Assembly (NCBI GenBank): GCA_963701375.1
Contig: CAVOZT010000003.1
Location: forward strand, 248,001-312,000
Direction of reading: 5' to 3'
Length of the DNA stretch: 64,000 bases
DNA from: CAVXTF01 sp963701375
Lineage (GTDB): Bacteria; Actinomycetota; Acidimicrobiia; Acidimicrobiales; CAVXTF01
Positions 7,803-16,873 of this stretch are shown here, piece by piece (within the stretch, counting starts at the first letter, position 1; every line of letters starts with the position of its first letter). The notes under the pieces were generated by a model. The model saw nothing but the letters and a program-made list of their open reading frames with translations. It searched no databases and was not told where the DNA came from. A program made the position numbers and the translations under genes.

Positions 7803-9191
7803 GTGAGTCAGGCCGACCTGCTCGTGGTCTCGAACCGTGGGCCGCTTTCCTTCCGCTTCGACGACGAAGGACGCCCGGTGGATGCCGGATCCGCAGGAGG
7901 GCTGGCAGGAACCCTTCACGGCATGTTCGAAGGAAGCGGGGCGACGTGGGTGTCGTGCGCCATCAACGATGCCGACCGAGCCGCCTCGGCCGAAGGGCTG
8001 ATGACCGAAAAAGGCCTCCGGCTCGTCATGCTCCAGCCGGACCCCGAGATCTATCAGATGGCGTACAACGTGGTCTCGAACTCGACCCTTTGGTTTGCAC
8101 ACCACCATCTCTTCGACTCGCCTCGCAGACCGAGGATCGACAGACACTTCGCCGAGGCTTGGGATGCGTATCGAGAGGTGAACCGACAGTTTGCGGACGC
8201 CATATCCGGCGCCGCAGCTGAAAGAGCTGTCGTCCTCGTCCAGGACTACCACCTGACCCTCGTGCCCGAGATGCTCGCCCGCCTCAGGCCCGACCTGTCC
8301 GTGGTCCACTTCTCCCACACGCCGTTCGCCGACCCGAACATCCTTCGAGCACTGCCGACGACCACGGCGAGAGAAATGCTCGAAGGCATGTCCGCAGCAA
8401 CCTCGTGCGGGTTCCACAGTCGGAGGTGGGAGGCCTCCTTCTTGGCGTGCTGCACCGACGCCGGGGTCAAACCCCCGGCTACCTTCGTGTCACCGCTCGC
8501 CCCCGACGCAGCTCATCTGGCCGAACGGGTCTCTGCTCCTGGGGTCACGGGGGCAGCAGAGCGATTGAAGGGACTCGTCGGCGATTGCCGCACGATCGTC
8601 AAGGTCGACCGGGTTGAACCGTCGAAGAACCTGCTCCGGGGATTCTGGGCGTTCGACGAATTGCTCCGCACACGCCCCCACTGGCGGGGGCGCGTCGTCC
8701 AGCTCGCGCTGTCCTACTCGTCGCGCCAGGAGCTCCCTGAGTACCTCGCATACGGGACCGAGGTCGAGCTGGCGGCCAGAAGGGTCAACGAAACGTGGGG
8801 AACCGGCGACTGGACTCCGGTGCTCTTGGAGATAGCCGACGACCAAGACCGGTCCCTTGCCGCTCTCACTCTTTACGACGTTCTCTTGGTGAACCCGCTT
8901 CGAGACGGTATGAACCTCGTCGCAAAAGAAGGCCCGATAGTGAACCGAGTCGACGGAGCTCTTGCTCTGTCGACCGAAGCGGGCGCCTATGACGAGCTGT
9001 CAGGGCCTGCGATCGGCCTCAATCCGTTCGATGTTTCCGAGACCGCCTCGGCTATCGCCACCGGTCTCGAGATGCCGGCCGCCGAGCGCTCGGCACGTGC
9101 ATTCGAGCTGAGGCGCCTCTCGACCAGTCGCCGGCCTACGGACTGGCTCGACGACCAGCTCGCGGCGTCATCGCTCTCAAACGCGCTGTAG
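7803..9191 (+). CDS. otsA: trehalose-6-phosphate synthase (GT20)
   Basis: A GT-B glycosyltransferase transferring glucose from a nucleotide sugar to glucose-6-phosphate. It opens with LLVVSNRGPLSF, then SAGGLAGTLHGMF, WFAHHHLF, QDYHLTLVPEML, VHFSHTPFADP and, near the C-terminus, LLVNPLRDGMNLVAKEG. The usual DRLDYSKG segment is replaced by DRVEPSKNLLRGF, a form I associate with actinobacterial members. At 462 residues it is of normal length and starts at a GTG. Specificity for trehalose rather than glucosylglycerol phosphate is not proved by sequence, but a phosphatase follows on the opposite strand. The last 15 bases overlap that phosphatase gene. Confidence 0.88.
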   Translation: MSQADLLVVSNRGPLSFRFDDEGRPVDAGSAGGLAGTLHGMFEGSGATWVSCAINDADRAASAEGLMTEKGLRLVMLQPDPEIYQMAYNVVSNSTLWFAHHHLFDSPRRPRIDRHFAEAWDAYREVNRQFADAISGAAAERAVVLVQDYHLTLVPEMLARLRPDLSVVHFSHTPFADPNILRALPTTTAREMLEGMSAATSCGFHSRRWEASFLACCTDAGVKPPATFVSPLAPDAAHLAERVSAPGVTGAAERLKGLVGDCRTIVKVDRVEPSKNLLRGFWAFDELLRTRPHWRGRVVQLALSYSSRQELPEYLAYGTEVELAARRVNETWGTGDWTPVLLEIADDQDRSLAALTLYDVLLVNPLRDGMNLVAKEGPIVNRVDGALALSTEAGAYDELSGPAIGLNPFDVSETASAIATGLEMPAAERSARAFELRRLSTSRRPTDWLDDQLAASSLSNAL

Positions 9192-9920
9192 CCCCGGATC
9201 TGCGGCGTGAGCGGCCAGCGCTCGTAGAAGGCGGCAAGCTTCACTCGGCCCTTCCACGACGAGGTCGGCCGCGGCGAGAATCTGAGGTGGTGACTCGTCG
9301 TCGCCCACGGCGACCCGCACGGTGGCGACTCCTGTTCGCTTCAGCCGGCTGAGCGCCTTGAACGCCTCGAGGTCCCCGATGTCGTCGCCGAAGTAACACG
9401 CGGCGCGCATTCCATCGCTCAAGGCGGTGACAACCGACCCCTTGTCGACGTCGACCGGCGGCATCAGCTCGACCGACATGCGACCGAAGCGGTGTCGTAG
9501 CCCGACCCTGTCCGATTGGCTCTCGGCGAACCCGGTCGCCCAACCCGCCGCGGCGGGCTGACCACGCCAATGGATCGTGAGCGAAACCGTCTTGTCCTCG
9601 AGTCCCACACCGGCCGGGGCGCTTCGTTCCGCGGCTTCGCGCGCCGCGGCGACGATCGGGAGCCAGGGAGCGACTCGCGGGTCGATCCTCACCTCGCTCC
9701 CCACTACTTCCTCCATCCCGTAGAGCCCGTACAGCTCCACTGACGGCCCCGCCGGCCGAAGCCGCCTCGCCAGGAACTTTCCGGGCCGACCTGATATGAC
9801 GGCGACTTTTCCGAAGTAGTCCGCAAGAGCCCTCAAGGTTCGGGCCGCGCCAGGGACGGTGCGCGCGCTCGAAGGATCCGCAACGATCGGGGCGAGGGTG
9901 CCGTCGAAGTCGACCATCAC
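9177..9920 (-). CDS. otsB: trehalose-6-phosphate phosphatase (HAD family)
   Basis: A HAD-superfamily phosphatase releasing trehalose from its 6-phosphate. HAD motif I is VDFDGTLAP, motif II is VAVISGRPGKFL, and CYFGDDIGDLEAFKAL is motif IV; EDKTVSLTIHWR is typical of OtsB. The listed start is the GTG before MVDFDG, but a normal OtsB has 20-30 residues ahead of motif I, and the frame stays open upstream through EEPDLGPLAVLLEDPAASA without a standard start codon, so the true start is probably further up and obscured. Convergent with otsA, overlapping by 15 bases. Together with gpgS and glycerate kinase it makes a compatible-solute neighbourhood. Confidence 0.88.
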   Translation of the reverse strand: MMVDFDGTLAPIVADPSSARTVPGAARTLRALADYFGKVAVISGRPGKFLARRLRPAGPSVELYGLYGMEEVVGSEVRIDPRVAPWLPIVAAAREAAERSAPAGVGLEDKTVSLTIHWRGQPAAAGWATGFAESQSDRVGLRHRFGRMSVELMPPVDVDKGSVVTALSDGMRAACYFGDDIGDLEAFKALSRLKRTGVATVRVAVGDDESPPQILAAADLVVEGPSEACRLLRALAAHAADPGLQRV

Positions 9921-10020
9921 AGCGGATGCCGCAGGATCCTCGAGCAGAACGGCAAGCGGGCCGAGGTCGGGTTCCTCGCGGTTCGCAGCCAGGTCGGACC
10001 CTAACGACGATGGACTGCGA

Positions 10021-10649
10021 TCACGAAGTCGTGCCCGTCGATGCGGTCGGCGGCTGACCCAGCGTTCCGGCGTCCGCGCGGGTGGCGAGGTCGCCGCCGA
10101 TGATTACCGCCACTTCGGCTCCGGCATCGTTGGGCACCGGTGGCGCCGATCCCGTCACGATCACCGGAGATCCGAGTGTGAGCGCCTCGGCCACTTCCAA
10201 CGCCATCGTTCTCGTGCCGGTCCCGACTACGTAGATGGCGTCAGCGGATTGCGGAGTTGTCGTGTTGTACGGAGGAAATCCCGCTACGTCGAAGCCGTGG
10301 TTCCCGAGCCAGGTCCTGACCTCGCTCGCTCCGTGCGCCGTCGTCGTTCCGTTCGCGACGACCACCTTGATCGCCGCGTGGGGCACGACGGGCAGGGTCG
10401 TCGTCGTGGTCGGTCGGGTCGTCGTCGTCGTCGAGGCGGGGGCGCGTGATGGGACGCCGGCCGTGAAGCCGAAGGAAGACGCGGACCCCGAGTCGCCGAT
10501 GGAAGAAGGACTATCCCGAGAACGATGACCAACGCGAGCACAAAGGCAGCTCGTACGATCCGGATCCCCGGCGGACCTCCCGGCTGTCCGTGAGCAGTCG
10601 AGGCGGCTTCGTCGTCGTGACCCGTCGGTCCCTCGTACCGGCCGGTCAT
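10021..10649 (-). CDS. membrane-anchored LytR_C-domain protein, VirR-like (one frame change)
   Basis: The N-terminal frame gives about 28 cytoplasmic residues and a transmembrane helix (RAAFVLALVIVLGIVLL). The C-terminal frame gives a threonine-rich linker (STTTTTRPTTTTTLP) and a LytR_C domain starting IKVVVANGTTTAHGASEVR and ending near AEVAVIIGGDLA. The two frames meet near 10510, within the end of the helix. M. tuberculosis Rv0431 (VirR) has the same layout and follows a DUF3263 protein (Rv0430), as here, six bases downstream. LytR_C modules occur in cell-wall polymer ligation and envelope integrity factors. Orthology to VirR is inferred from layout and neighbour. Confidence 0.75.
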
Positions 10650-10655
10650 CGACGC

Positions 10656-10916
10656 CTACCTCCTCGGGCGATGTGGTTGCACCGCATGCCCCTCGAAACG
10701 GTCCCGCCTCCGTTCAGACTGCTGGCGTCGCAAGCGTCGCACAACTAGAGGGGCATGCTCCAGCGCGTCCGACGAAACCGCCAGCTTCCGAAGAGCGGCG
10801 TAGTACTGCGACCGCGAGAGTCCGAGCTCACGGATCTGCGATCCCTTCGGATTCACCTTTGTCCACCACGACCCCTCGAGATCGAGGATCTTACGGTCGC
10901 GTTCGGAAAGAGGCAT
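10656..10916 (-). CDS. DUF3263 domain protein
   Basis: An 86-residue basic protein beginning MPLSERDRKILDLEGSWW and containing GLSRSQYYAALRKL, the signature of DUF3263, a small actinobacterial family with a helix-turn-helix-like centre and no assigned function. The C-terminus is rich in arginine (VVRRLRRQQSERRRDRF). Mycobacterial Rv0430 is the best-known member. It is the first gene of a pair with the LytR_C membrane protein, six bases downstream. A DNA-binding or regulatory role is possible from the basic character but is not shown. Confidence 0.8.
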   Translation of the reverse strand: MPLSERDRKILDLEGSWWTKVNPKGSQIRELGLSRSQYYAALRKLAVSSDALEHAPLVVRRLRRQQSERRRDRFEGHAVQPHRPRR

Positions 10917-11009
10917 CGTTCGTTCAGACTGCCCGTCCGAGAGGGGGGAAGCAAGCATCCCCCGATCAAGGTTTGCTGCCACCTGACTTAAGTGCTTGCC
11001 GATCCAATA

Positions 11010-11030
11010 TCTAAGTGACTTACACTCAAG
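11010..11030. promoter_or_regulatory. HAIR-like imperfect inverted repeat ahead of the hsp20 relic
   Basis: TCTAAGT-GACTTAC-ACTCAAG resembles the HspR operator HAIR (CTTGAGT-N7-ACTCAAG). The right arm is perfect and the left arm matches four of seven bases. Its place directly ahead of a heat-shock gene remnant supports a former heat-shock promoter, but the match is weak. Confidence 0.35.
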
Positions 11031-11275
11031 TTTCTCGACCTGCCGGGAGTGAGCCCCGACACCATCCAGATCACGGTTTACAAGCACGATCTGACCGTCA
11101 GCGCAGAGCGCGTCGCGCTCAAACCCGAGGGCTCAGAGACGAGGCGAAGCCTCGTCGAGTCGAGGTACGGGTCGCACCGCCGGTACTCGAGAGCGAGCCA
11201 GATTCAGACGAGCCGATTTCTTCTGCGTCCGGCACCTCTTCAGAGGAGCCGACAGCTGACCAGTCGGCCGCCTGA
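11019..11275 (+). pseudogene. small heat-shock protein (Hsp20) remnant
   Basis: One frame reads LDLPGVSPDTIQITVYK and LTVSAERVALKPEG, the classical start of the alpha-crystallin domain. Another frame resumes with DEAKPRRVEVRVAPP, the end of that domain, followed by an acidic tail to a stop at 11275. The roughly 40 residues between LTVSAER and AKPRRVEV, including the GSFxRxxxLP strand and the VxNGVL loop, are missing, and the normal N-terminal 40 residues are absent too (stop at 11016). Loss of this much sequence cannot be a one-base read error, so I call it a real relic. It lies beside a tRNA gene, a common place for deletions. Confidence 0.65.
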
Positions 11276-11365
11276 CAATCGAACGAACACGACGACCGCT
11301 GGTGGGCCTGCACAACGCGGGCTTCCAGCGGTCGTCGGCTTGTGCCCGCGGTAGCTTGGCCGGAC

Positions 11366-11438
11366 GCCGGTGTGGCGCAGCTGGAAGCGCAGGCGACTTG
11401 TAATCGCCAGGCCGTGGGTTCGAGTCCCACCACCGGCT
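11366..11438 (+). tRNA. tRNA-Thr (anticodon TGT)
   Basis: A complete cloverleaf: seven-pair acceptor stem GCCGGTG/CACCGGC, anticodon stem GGCGA/TCGCC enclosing CTTGTAA (anticodon TGT, reading ACA), T stem GTGGG/CCCAC with TTCGAGT loop, and discriminator T. No CCA is encoded. No integrase or att-like repeat is visible nearby. Confidence 0.95.
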
Positions 11439-11477
11439 CTGTCGATAGGCGAGGGTCGATAGAGGCGGGTCCCGCAA

Positions 11478-12209
11478 ATGGATTTCAGATCTCGCCTTCC
11501 GCTAAGCCTGAAGGCAGTTGCAAGACCGTTCGTCTGGCGCACGGCAGACGCGCTGGCGACGCTACGTGGCGACTTATTGCCGCCGAGTCGGTTGGCGAGC
11601 CAGGTGCCCGGCAATTTCCGGCAGGTGGGCAAGGAATTCCTCGGATATTTCAAAACCCTCGGAAGGCTTCGTCCGGACAACCGCGTTCTCGATGTCGGCT
11701 GCGGTCCCGGGAGGATGGCGATTCCGTTGACGGGTTACATCTCCTCCGAGGGAAGCTACGAGGGGGTCGACACCTGGTCGGAGGGAGTCGACTGGTGCGC
11801 GACGCACATCACTCCTCGATTCCCCAACTTCAGGTTCGGAACGCTCGACGCCGGCAGCGCACGGGGTGTCAATTTCCGGTTCGAAGACGGGGAGTTCGAC
11901 TTTGCGATCCTCTGCGCGATCTCGAAGTTGGACGAGAAGACATTTCGTTCGTATGCGCAGGAGTCCGGTCGCCTGTTGCGAACCGGAGGCGTCTACTTCG
12001 GTACGTGCTTCCTCTCGAACGGACCGGGCGATCTCCCCGTCTCGGGTTCCGGTGTCACCTCACAGCCAGCCGTCATCTTTTCGCAACGCCAGATCGAAGG
12101 CGTCTTGGGATCAGCGGGGCTGAGCATCGAATCCGTCCACCGTGGCACCTGGGCCGGCGACCCGACAGGGCTCACGTATCAGGACGTCCTCGTGGCTATC
12201 AAGAGGTAG
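11478..12209 (+). CDS. class I SAM-dependent methyltransferase, substrate unknown
   Basis: A 243-residue protein with motif I NRVLDVGCGPGRMAIPL, an acidic post-I position in YEGVDTW, and FDFAILCAISKLD at motif IV, the common methyltransferase-11/25 pattern. An N-terminal stretch of about 60 residues precedes the Rossmann core. It lacks a signal or membrane segment. It stands alone between tRNA-Thr and a convergent hydrolase gene, which gives no hint of its substrate. Some proteins of this shape act on polyketide or cell-surface sugar substrates, but nothing here decides that. Confidence 0.75.
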   Translation: MDFRSRLPLSLKAVARPFVWRTADALATLRGDLLPPSRLASQVPGNFRQVGKEFLGYFKTLGRLRPDNRVLDVGCGPGRMAIPLTGYISSEGSYEGVDTWSEGVDWCATHITPRFPNFRFGTLDAGSARGVNFRFEDGEFDFAILCAISKLDEKTFRSYAQESGRLLRTGGVYFGTCFLSNGPGDLPVSGSGVTSQPAVIFSQRQIEGVLGSAGLSIESVHRGTWAGDPTGLTYQDVLVAIKR

Positions 12210-12225
12210 CCGGCAGGCGCGCCTC

Positions 12226-13251
12226 TTAGAGCCAACGATCGAGGAACGGGTATGCCAGCTCGCCGTGCCACTGGTGGCCCCCGTCGAACACGTCGTGAAC
12301 AAGGGCTTCTGGCTCCGCGCCGAGGGCTTGGTAGACGTCGCGGAACTCGGCGACGGTTTCCGACGCTGCGGCCACAGGGAATATGTCGTCCTCGCGACCG
12401 CTCTCGACGAGCAGAGGCCGGGGAGCCACCAGGGCTCCGAGGTCCACATGCTCGAGACGACCGAGCATCCCACCCAGGACCTGGGACCCACACATGTTCC
12501 ACGGCATCTTGTGGGCCTCGGCCCAGGAAGACATGTAACCGCTCACGACGGCGGCGCAGATGCGATCGTCGGTCGCCGCGAGGAACAGGGAGATGGTGCC
12601 GCCATACGACAGGCCGCCCACCGCTATCCGCCGCGGGTCGACGAGGGGGTGGCTCTCGAGTACGTCCACGCACCTGGCCATGTCCCACAGGTTCTGCGCC
12701 AGAGGGTTCTCGCCCGCCATCACCGCATGGACGAGATTGGTGTCGCACGCGTAGTGATCCGGCGGGTTCCAGTCCGAACGCTCTCCGAAGCACCGGAGGT
12801 CTGGGGCGAGCACGACGTAGCCCCTCGTGGCAAGTTGATGCGCGTAGTCGCCGTTGGGAGTCTCGGTAGCCGTGAGCCCACACACGAGGTCCTTACCCGG
12901 GCCGTGTCCGTGGACCGCGAGAACCGCTGGGCCCGGGTCCTTGCGGTCGTTCGGAACGAGCAGGTACGCCGGAACCGACATGTCGCTCTCGGTGTCGAAG
13001 ACGATCGACTCCCTGCGATACGTCTCGCAATCCTCCGAGTCGCGAATCTCCAACTCGAGAGGGACGCGTTCGGGCGTGCCCCCGAGGAGCTCGCTCAATC
13101 GTTCGCGACAACGTTCGCGCCATGGAACGATCGCGTCGGAACCGGCTCCCGGAAACGGGTCGACGTGCTCGGTCTCGCCGAGACGGACCATCCACGAGTA
13201 CCACGGAGAGAAGTTGCGGCGGACCTCGAAGGCGCGTGCAGCGTTTCCCAT
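12226..13251 (-). CDS. alpha/beta hydrolase, acetyl-xylan-esterase/dienelactone-hydrolase-like
   Basis: A 341-residue hydrolase. The nucleophile elbow is GGLSYGG (Ser215), the acid is in SGREDDIFP (Asp288 or 289), and the base is His326 in DGGHQWHG. AVHGHGPGKD supplies the oxyanion region and VVLAPDLRCFGER is typical of the acetyl-xylan esterase/DLH branch. The start ATG 13251 was chosen because it lies five bases after the stop of the upstream ABC binding-protein gene; the frame is open further upstream, but that stretch overlaps the binding-protein gene. It may hydrolyse an ester taken up by that transporter; the true substrate is unknown. Confidence 0.75.
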   Translation of the reverse strand: MGNAARAFEVRRNFSPWYSWMVRLGETEHVDPFPGAGSDAIVPWRERCRERLSELLGGTPERVPLELEIRDSEDCETYRRESIVFDTESDMSVPAYLLVPNDRKDPGPAVLAVHGHGPGKDLVCGLTATETPNGDYAHQLATRGYVVLAPDLRCFGERSDWNPPDHYACDTNLVHAVMAGENPLAQNLWDMARCVDVLESHPLVDPRRIAVGGLSYGGTISLFLAATDDRICAAVVSGYMSSWAEAHKMPWNMCGSQVLGGMLGRLEHVDLGALVAPRPLLVESGREDDIFPVAAASETVAEFRDVYQALGAEPEALVHDVFDGGHQWHGELAYPFLDRWL

Positions 13252-13256
13252 CCGGT

Positions 13257-14777
13257 TCAGCCGGGCGCGAGCGGCGCGAAGTTGCTGACAATCTGCCAGC
13301 ACGTACCTTGGGGGATGCCGTTGTAGGTGGGCACGCACTCGTTGTGGCTCGGGCTGTTGTTGTAGATCCTGACGACGCGGTATTGGGTCGGTCCCGCGAA
13401 GTCGTTGGGCCCGAAGCTGAGCACAGGCGCCCACGTCCCCGCGTAGTTCTTGATGCGCGACATTGCTTCGACGAAGGACCTTCTCGTCAGGTTCGGACCC
13501 GCCATCGTGGCGGCGGCGTCAAAGAGCTCTATTGCTTGACACCAGCCGACGATCGGTCCCTGTTCCTCGATGAACGGCGACTTGCCCTTCGGAGGGGCGT
13601 TGTGTGCTTTCCAGATGTTGTAACAGGCCTGGACCCCCGGGTCGTACCCGCCCTGGCTCTCCGGAAGGGGCGTCGTGTGCCCGTTCTGTGTGACAGAGTT
13701 CTCGTCCGCGCCGCCGAGTGTCTCGGTGGTGATCCCTTCCTGACCGTTCAGCGCCTGCAAGTACGGAATCGGGATGAGGCCGAGAGCGCCCTCGATCGTG
13801 CTCTCGTAGTCCGAGAGCAACAGTTTGGGGAAGTACTTCTGACTCGTCTCGGCTTGGAGGTACGGGAAGAACGCGTTGAACGGGATGATGGGGATCACCG
13901 ACTGGATCCCGTCGGCCGCTAGTCGCTGGGCGACCAACGGAGCGTCGGTGGTGATCTGAGCCCCCTCCGAGGTCTGCGCCGGCATCGCGACCACGATTGG
14001 GGCGGGAAGACCGGCCTTTCTGAAGTCGGACAGGAGGTAGTTGTTCACCGCGAGCTGGTCGGACGTGCGATCCCCCTCGATGATCCCGACCTTCTTCGAC
14101 GAGCTCAGCAATCCGGTCTGAGTTCCCCACTTCACGAGTGTGGCGAGGATCCGCGCCTGATCCGGTCCCGTCCACCACAGATAGGGCGACCCTTGTTGAA
14201 GCCACTGGTTGACCGTTGTCCACGAAGCGATGAACGGCGTGTGGCCTTCCTGAGTGATGCAGAGCTCGTTGTCGCCCGTCCAAGCACCGATTCCGTCCAA
14301 GACGGCGAACACCGGAGGGTTACCCTGGGTCCACTGCTTGCAGACAGACCTCATGGACGTCTCGCTGGTGGCGTCGAAGTTGACGATGTCCGGGATTATC
14401 TTGCGGCCGTTGATCCCACCGGCGGCATTGATCGCGTTCACAAAGGTGTTGATCGCCTGGACCTGTTTTGAGTACTCGAGGTCACCTGCGAAGCCGAAGT
14501 TGCTCGACAGGTTCGCCAGGTTGGAGATAGGGAACGCCACCCTGATCGACGTGGCGGTCACTCCTCTCGAGCTCGTGCTTGCGGTCTCGGGCGCAGTGAG
14601 GGGTCCGGACTTCGCGCTCGGGGTCTTCGTGGTGCTCGAGCTCGCCGTTATCCCGAAGACAATCCCTCCGACGATCACGAGAAGCAGGACCCAGCTCACC
14701 GCCTGAGTGCGCATCGGACGCCGACGGAAGCGGCGCCACGACCTCTTGACGAAGGTTCCCGAACCTGATGCCGCCAC
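13257..14777 (-). CDS. ABC transporter substrate-binding protein, Leu/Ile/Val-like family
   Basis: A type I periplasmic-binding-fold protein of the branched-chain amino acid/urea/amide family (Peripla_BP_6). After a basic N-terminus (RRFRRRP) comes one hydrophobic anchor (VSWVLLLVIVGGIVFGIT), a short Ser/Thr linker, then AINAAGGINGRKI, which is the family hallmark, and a C-terminal lobe with paired cysteines (NECVP...GTCWQ). No lipobox is visible, so it looks anchored by its helix. No permease or ATPase genes are in view, so it is an orphan receptor. The start may be GTG 14777 (506 residues) or ATG 14714. It is followed after five bases by the hydrolase gene. Confidence 0.8.
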   Translation of the reverse strand: MAASGSGTFVKRSWRRFRRRPMRTQAVSWVLLLVIVGGIVFGITASSSTTKTPSAKSGPLTAPETASTSSRGVTATSIRVAFPISNLANLSSNFGFAGDLEYSKQVQAINTFVNAINAAGGINGRKIIPDIVNFDATSETSMRSVCKQWTQGNPPVFAVLDGIGAWTGDNELCITQEGHTPFIASWTTVNQWLQQGSPYLWWTGPDQARILATLVKWGTQTGLLSSSKKVGIIEGDRTSDQLAVNNYLLSDFRKAGLPAPIVVAMPAQTSEGAQITTDAPLVAQRLAADGIQSVIPIIPFNAFFPYLQAETSQKYFPKLLLSDYESTIEGALGLIPIPYLQALNGQEGITTETLGGADENSVTQNGHTTPLPESQGGYDPGVQACYNIWKAHNAPPKGKSPFIEEQGPIVGWCQAIELFDAAATMAGPNLTRRSFVEAMSRIKNYAGTWAPVLSFGPNDFAGPTQYRVVRIYNNSPSHNECVPTYNGIPQGTCWQIVSNFAPLAPG

Positions 14778-14897
14778 CCGCCGCCTCCTCGTTCTGTCGT
14801 GCCAACCACACGATACGACCGGGAAGCTCCGGCTGGAAGGCTCGATTCGATGACCGGCGGGTGGATCGGGCGCGCCACCGCGTGCAAACTGTCCCCC

Positions 14898-15767
14898 ATG
14901 GCGGTTACCGCTCGCCTTGACATCAAGCCTCTCTCTCCGGTCATCGGTGCAGAGATCGGAGGCCTGGATCTGTCGGTTCGGTTGGATCCCGACGTGCTGA
15001 CAATGGTGAGAGAAGCTCTCTCGCACCATCTGGTCATCTTCTTCCGGGACCAGGAACTCACCCCGGAGCAGCAGGCGGCCTTCGGTCGGCAGTTCGGCGA
15101 GCTGACCGCGGCTCATCCCGTTCTCGCATCGCTCGAGGGCAACCCCAACGTCTTACCGATCGACGGCCGCGTGGACCGCGCATCGTGGTGGCACACGGAC
15201 GTGACGTTTCTGTCGACACCGCCGCTCGGTTCGATCCTCTACATGCGCGAAGTGCCAGACGCTGGCGGCGACACGATGTGGATCAGCATGCAGGCCGCGT
15301 ACGACGGTCTCTCCGAGCTGATGCGCGCGTTCTGCGACAAGCTCATCGCCTGGCACCACGACCCGTTCTTCGCGGCCGACGTCGACGCCAAGGGGGGCTA
15401 CGAATGGGACGGCCGGCACCACGACCGGCTCTTCCCGACATCCCACCCCGTCGTCCGCGAGCATCCCGAGACAGGGCGTAAGGGGCTTTTCGTCAACCCG
15501 CAATTCACCAGGTTCCTCGAGGGTCTGTCGCAGCACGAGAGCGAAACCCTCCTCGAGATGCTCTACCGCCATTGCGTGAAGAAGCCGGAGTACAGCTGCA
15601 GGTTCCGCTGGCGGGCCGGATCGGTTGCGTTCTGGGACAACCGGGCGACGATGCACTACGCACTGGACGACTACGGAGATGCCATCCGGGTAGCCCACCG
15701 CGTGACGCTACGAGGAGACCGGCCGTACGGGCCTGCCCGGCCCGAGGAAGCATCCTCGGCGGAATAG
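14898..15767 (+). CDS. TauD/TfdA-family Fe(II)/2-oxoglutarate dioxygenase
   Basis: A 289-residue enzyme with the iron-binding HxD in WWHTDVTFL and the distal histidine in RVAHRVTLRGDRP; SVAFWDNRATMHYA is the usual 2-oxoglutarate-binding segment. PVIGAEIGGLDLS near the N-terminus is conserved in the family. Members hydroxylate taurine, alkyl sulfates, 2,4-D and other small acids; the substrate here is unknown. ATG 14898 was chosen over the upstream ATG 14799, as it starts the family's normal N-terminus (MAVTARLDIKPLSP) and follows the untranslated region shared with the divergent binding-protein gene. Confidence 0.88.
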   Translation: MAVTARLDIKPLSPVIGAEIGGLDLSVRLDPDVLTMVREALSHHLVIFFRDQELTPEQQAAFGRQFGELTAAHPVLASLEGNPNVLPIDGRVDRASWWHTDVTFLSTPPLGSILYMREVPDAGGDTMWISMQAAYDGLSELMRAFCDKLIAWHHDPFFAADVDAKGGYEWDGRHHDRLFPTSHPVVREHPETGRKGLFVNPQFTRFLEGLSQHESETLLEMLYRHCVKKPEYSCRFRWRAGSVAFWDNRATMHYALDDYGDAIRVAHRVTLRGDRPYGPARPEEASSAE

Positions 15768-15873
15768 CTGCGGACCTGTTCTCCGGGCATACCGGCTGTC
15801 GCGACACCCTCTCTGTACCATTCGATCGCTCGGCCGCCTCGAGGCGCGGCGAGGGCTGACGGAGGCGAGTTAG

Positions 15874-16861
15874 ATGGCACAAAGAGAGGTCCCGAGGCGG
15901 GGTGCGACCTCTCGTCGTCGTTCGACCAGCACCTCGCCTTTCGGGGTCTCCCGACGCGAGGCTCACGACTCGTCCGGGTTCTACGACAGGTTCGAGCCTC
16001 CTCGCATCATCGACGACGACACGATTGCCGAGTGCCCTGTCAGAGACAGCGTGATCTGCGCCGACGGCCGCCGGATGGAGGCGCTCCCCGACCTGTGCAT
16101 CGCCCTCGTCGTGACCTCGCCGCCCTACTTCGCCGGCAAGGAGTACGAAGCCGAACTGGGTGAGCGTGGAATCCCGGCCACTTACCTCGAGTACCTCGGC
16201 ATGCTTCGCGATGTCTTCGCCGAGTGCTGGAGAGTGCTCGAGCCAGGAGGGCGCATCGCGGTGAACGTGGCGAACCTAGGGCGAAAGCCTTACAGGTCTC
16301 TGTCCGCCGACGTCATCCGCATACTTCAAGACGACCTCGGCTTCTTGCTGCGCGGCGAGATCCTCTGGGTGAAAGGCAGGGGCGCTAACGGCAATTCGCG
16401 CGTGGGGCTCTTACGCATCTGCCGCCAATCCCGTCCTTCGCGACGTCACCGAGCGGATCGTCATGGCCTCCAAGGGCCGTTTCGACCGCGTACCGAGCAG
16501 GAGCAAGCGCCGCACTCTCGGCCTTCCTCACGAGGACACGATCGATGCCGGAGACTTCCGGTCGTGGACTCTCGACACGTGGCACTTCCCTCCCGAGTCG
16601 GCGAGGCGCATAGGACACCCCGCACCCTTTCCAGTCGAGCTCCCGAGACGGGTTATCGAGCTCAACACTTACAAAGGCGATTGCGTACTTGACCCGTTTT
16701 TCGGATCGGGCCAGACAGCCCTTGCCTGTATCGCAACGGACCGCCACTACGTCGGCGTGGACATCGACCCGGGGTACGTAGAGCTCGCCCGCGCGCGCAT
16801 CGCTCAGGTCGACGGCTCATTGCCTCAGGGGGCTCGGGGCGGCACCGGCACCGACGGCTGA
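15874..16861 (+). CDS. DNA methyltransferase, N4-cytosine/N6-adenine beta class (one frame change)
   Basis: The first frame has the catalytic SPPYF motif in LVVTSPPYFAGKEY, then CWRVLEPGGRIAVNVANLGR and GEILWVKGRG. The second has DTIDAGDFRSWTLDTWHF, PAPFPVELPRRVIELNTYKG and DPFFGSGQTALA, the SAM-binding motif I. SPPY before the FxGxG motif is the beta order of amino-methyltransferases. The frames meet in 16391-16410, where one base too many separates NGNSR from WGSYASAANPVLRDV. An A or C target cannot be told from sequence. The ATG is 8 bases after a GGAGGCG ribosome site. The next gene follows after 12 bases. Confidence 0.85.
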
Positions 16862-16873
16862 GAGCGCCAGGGG

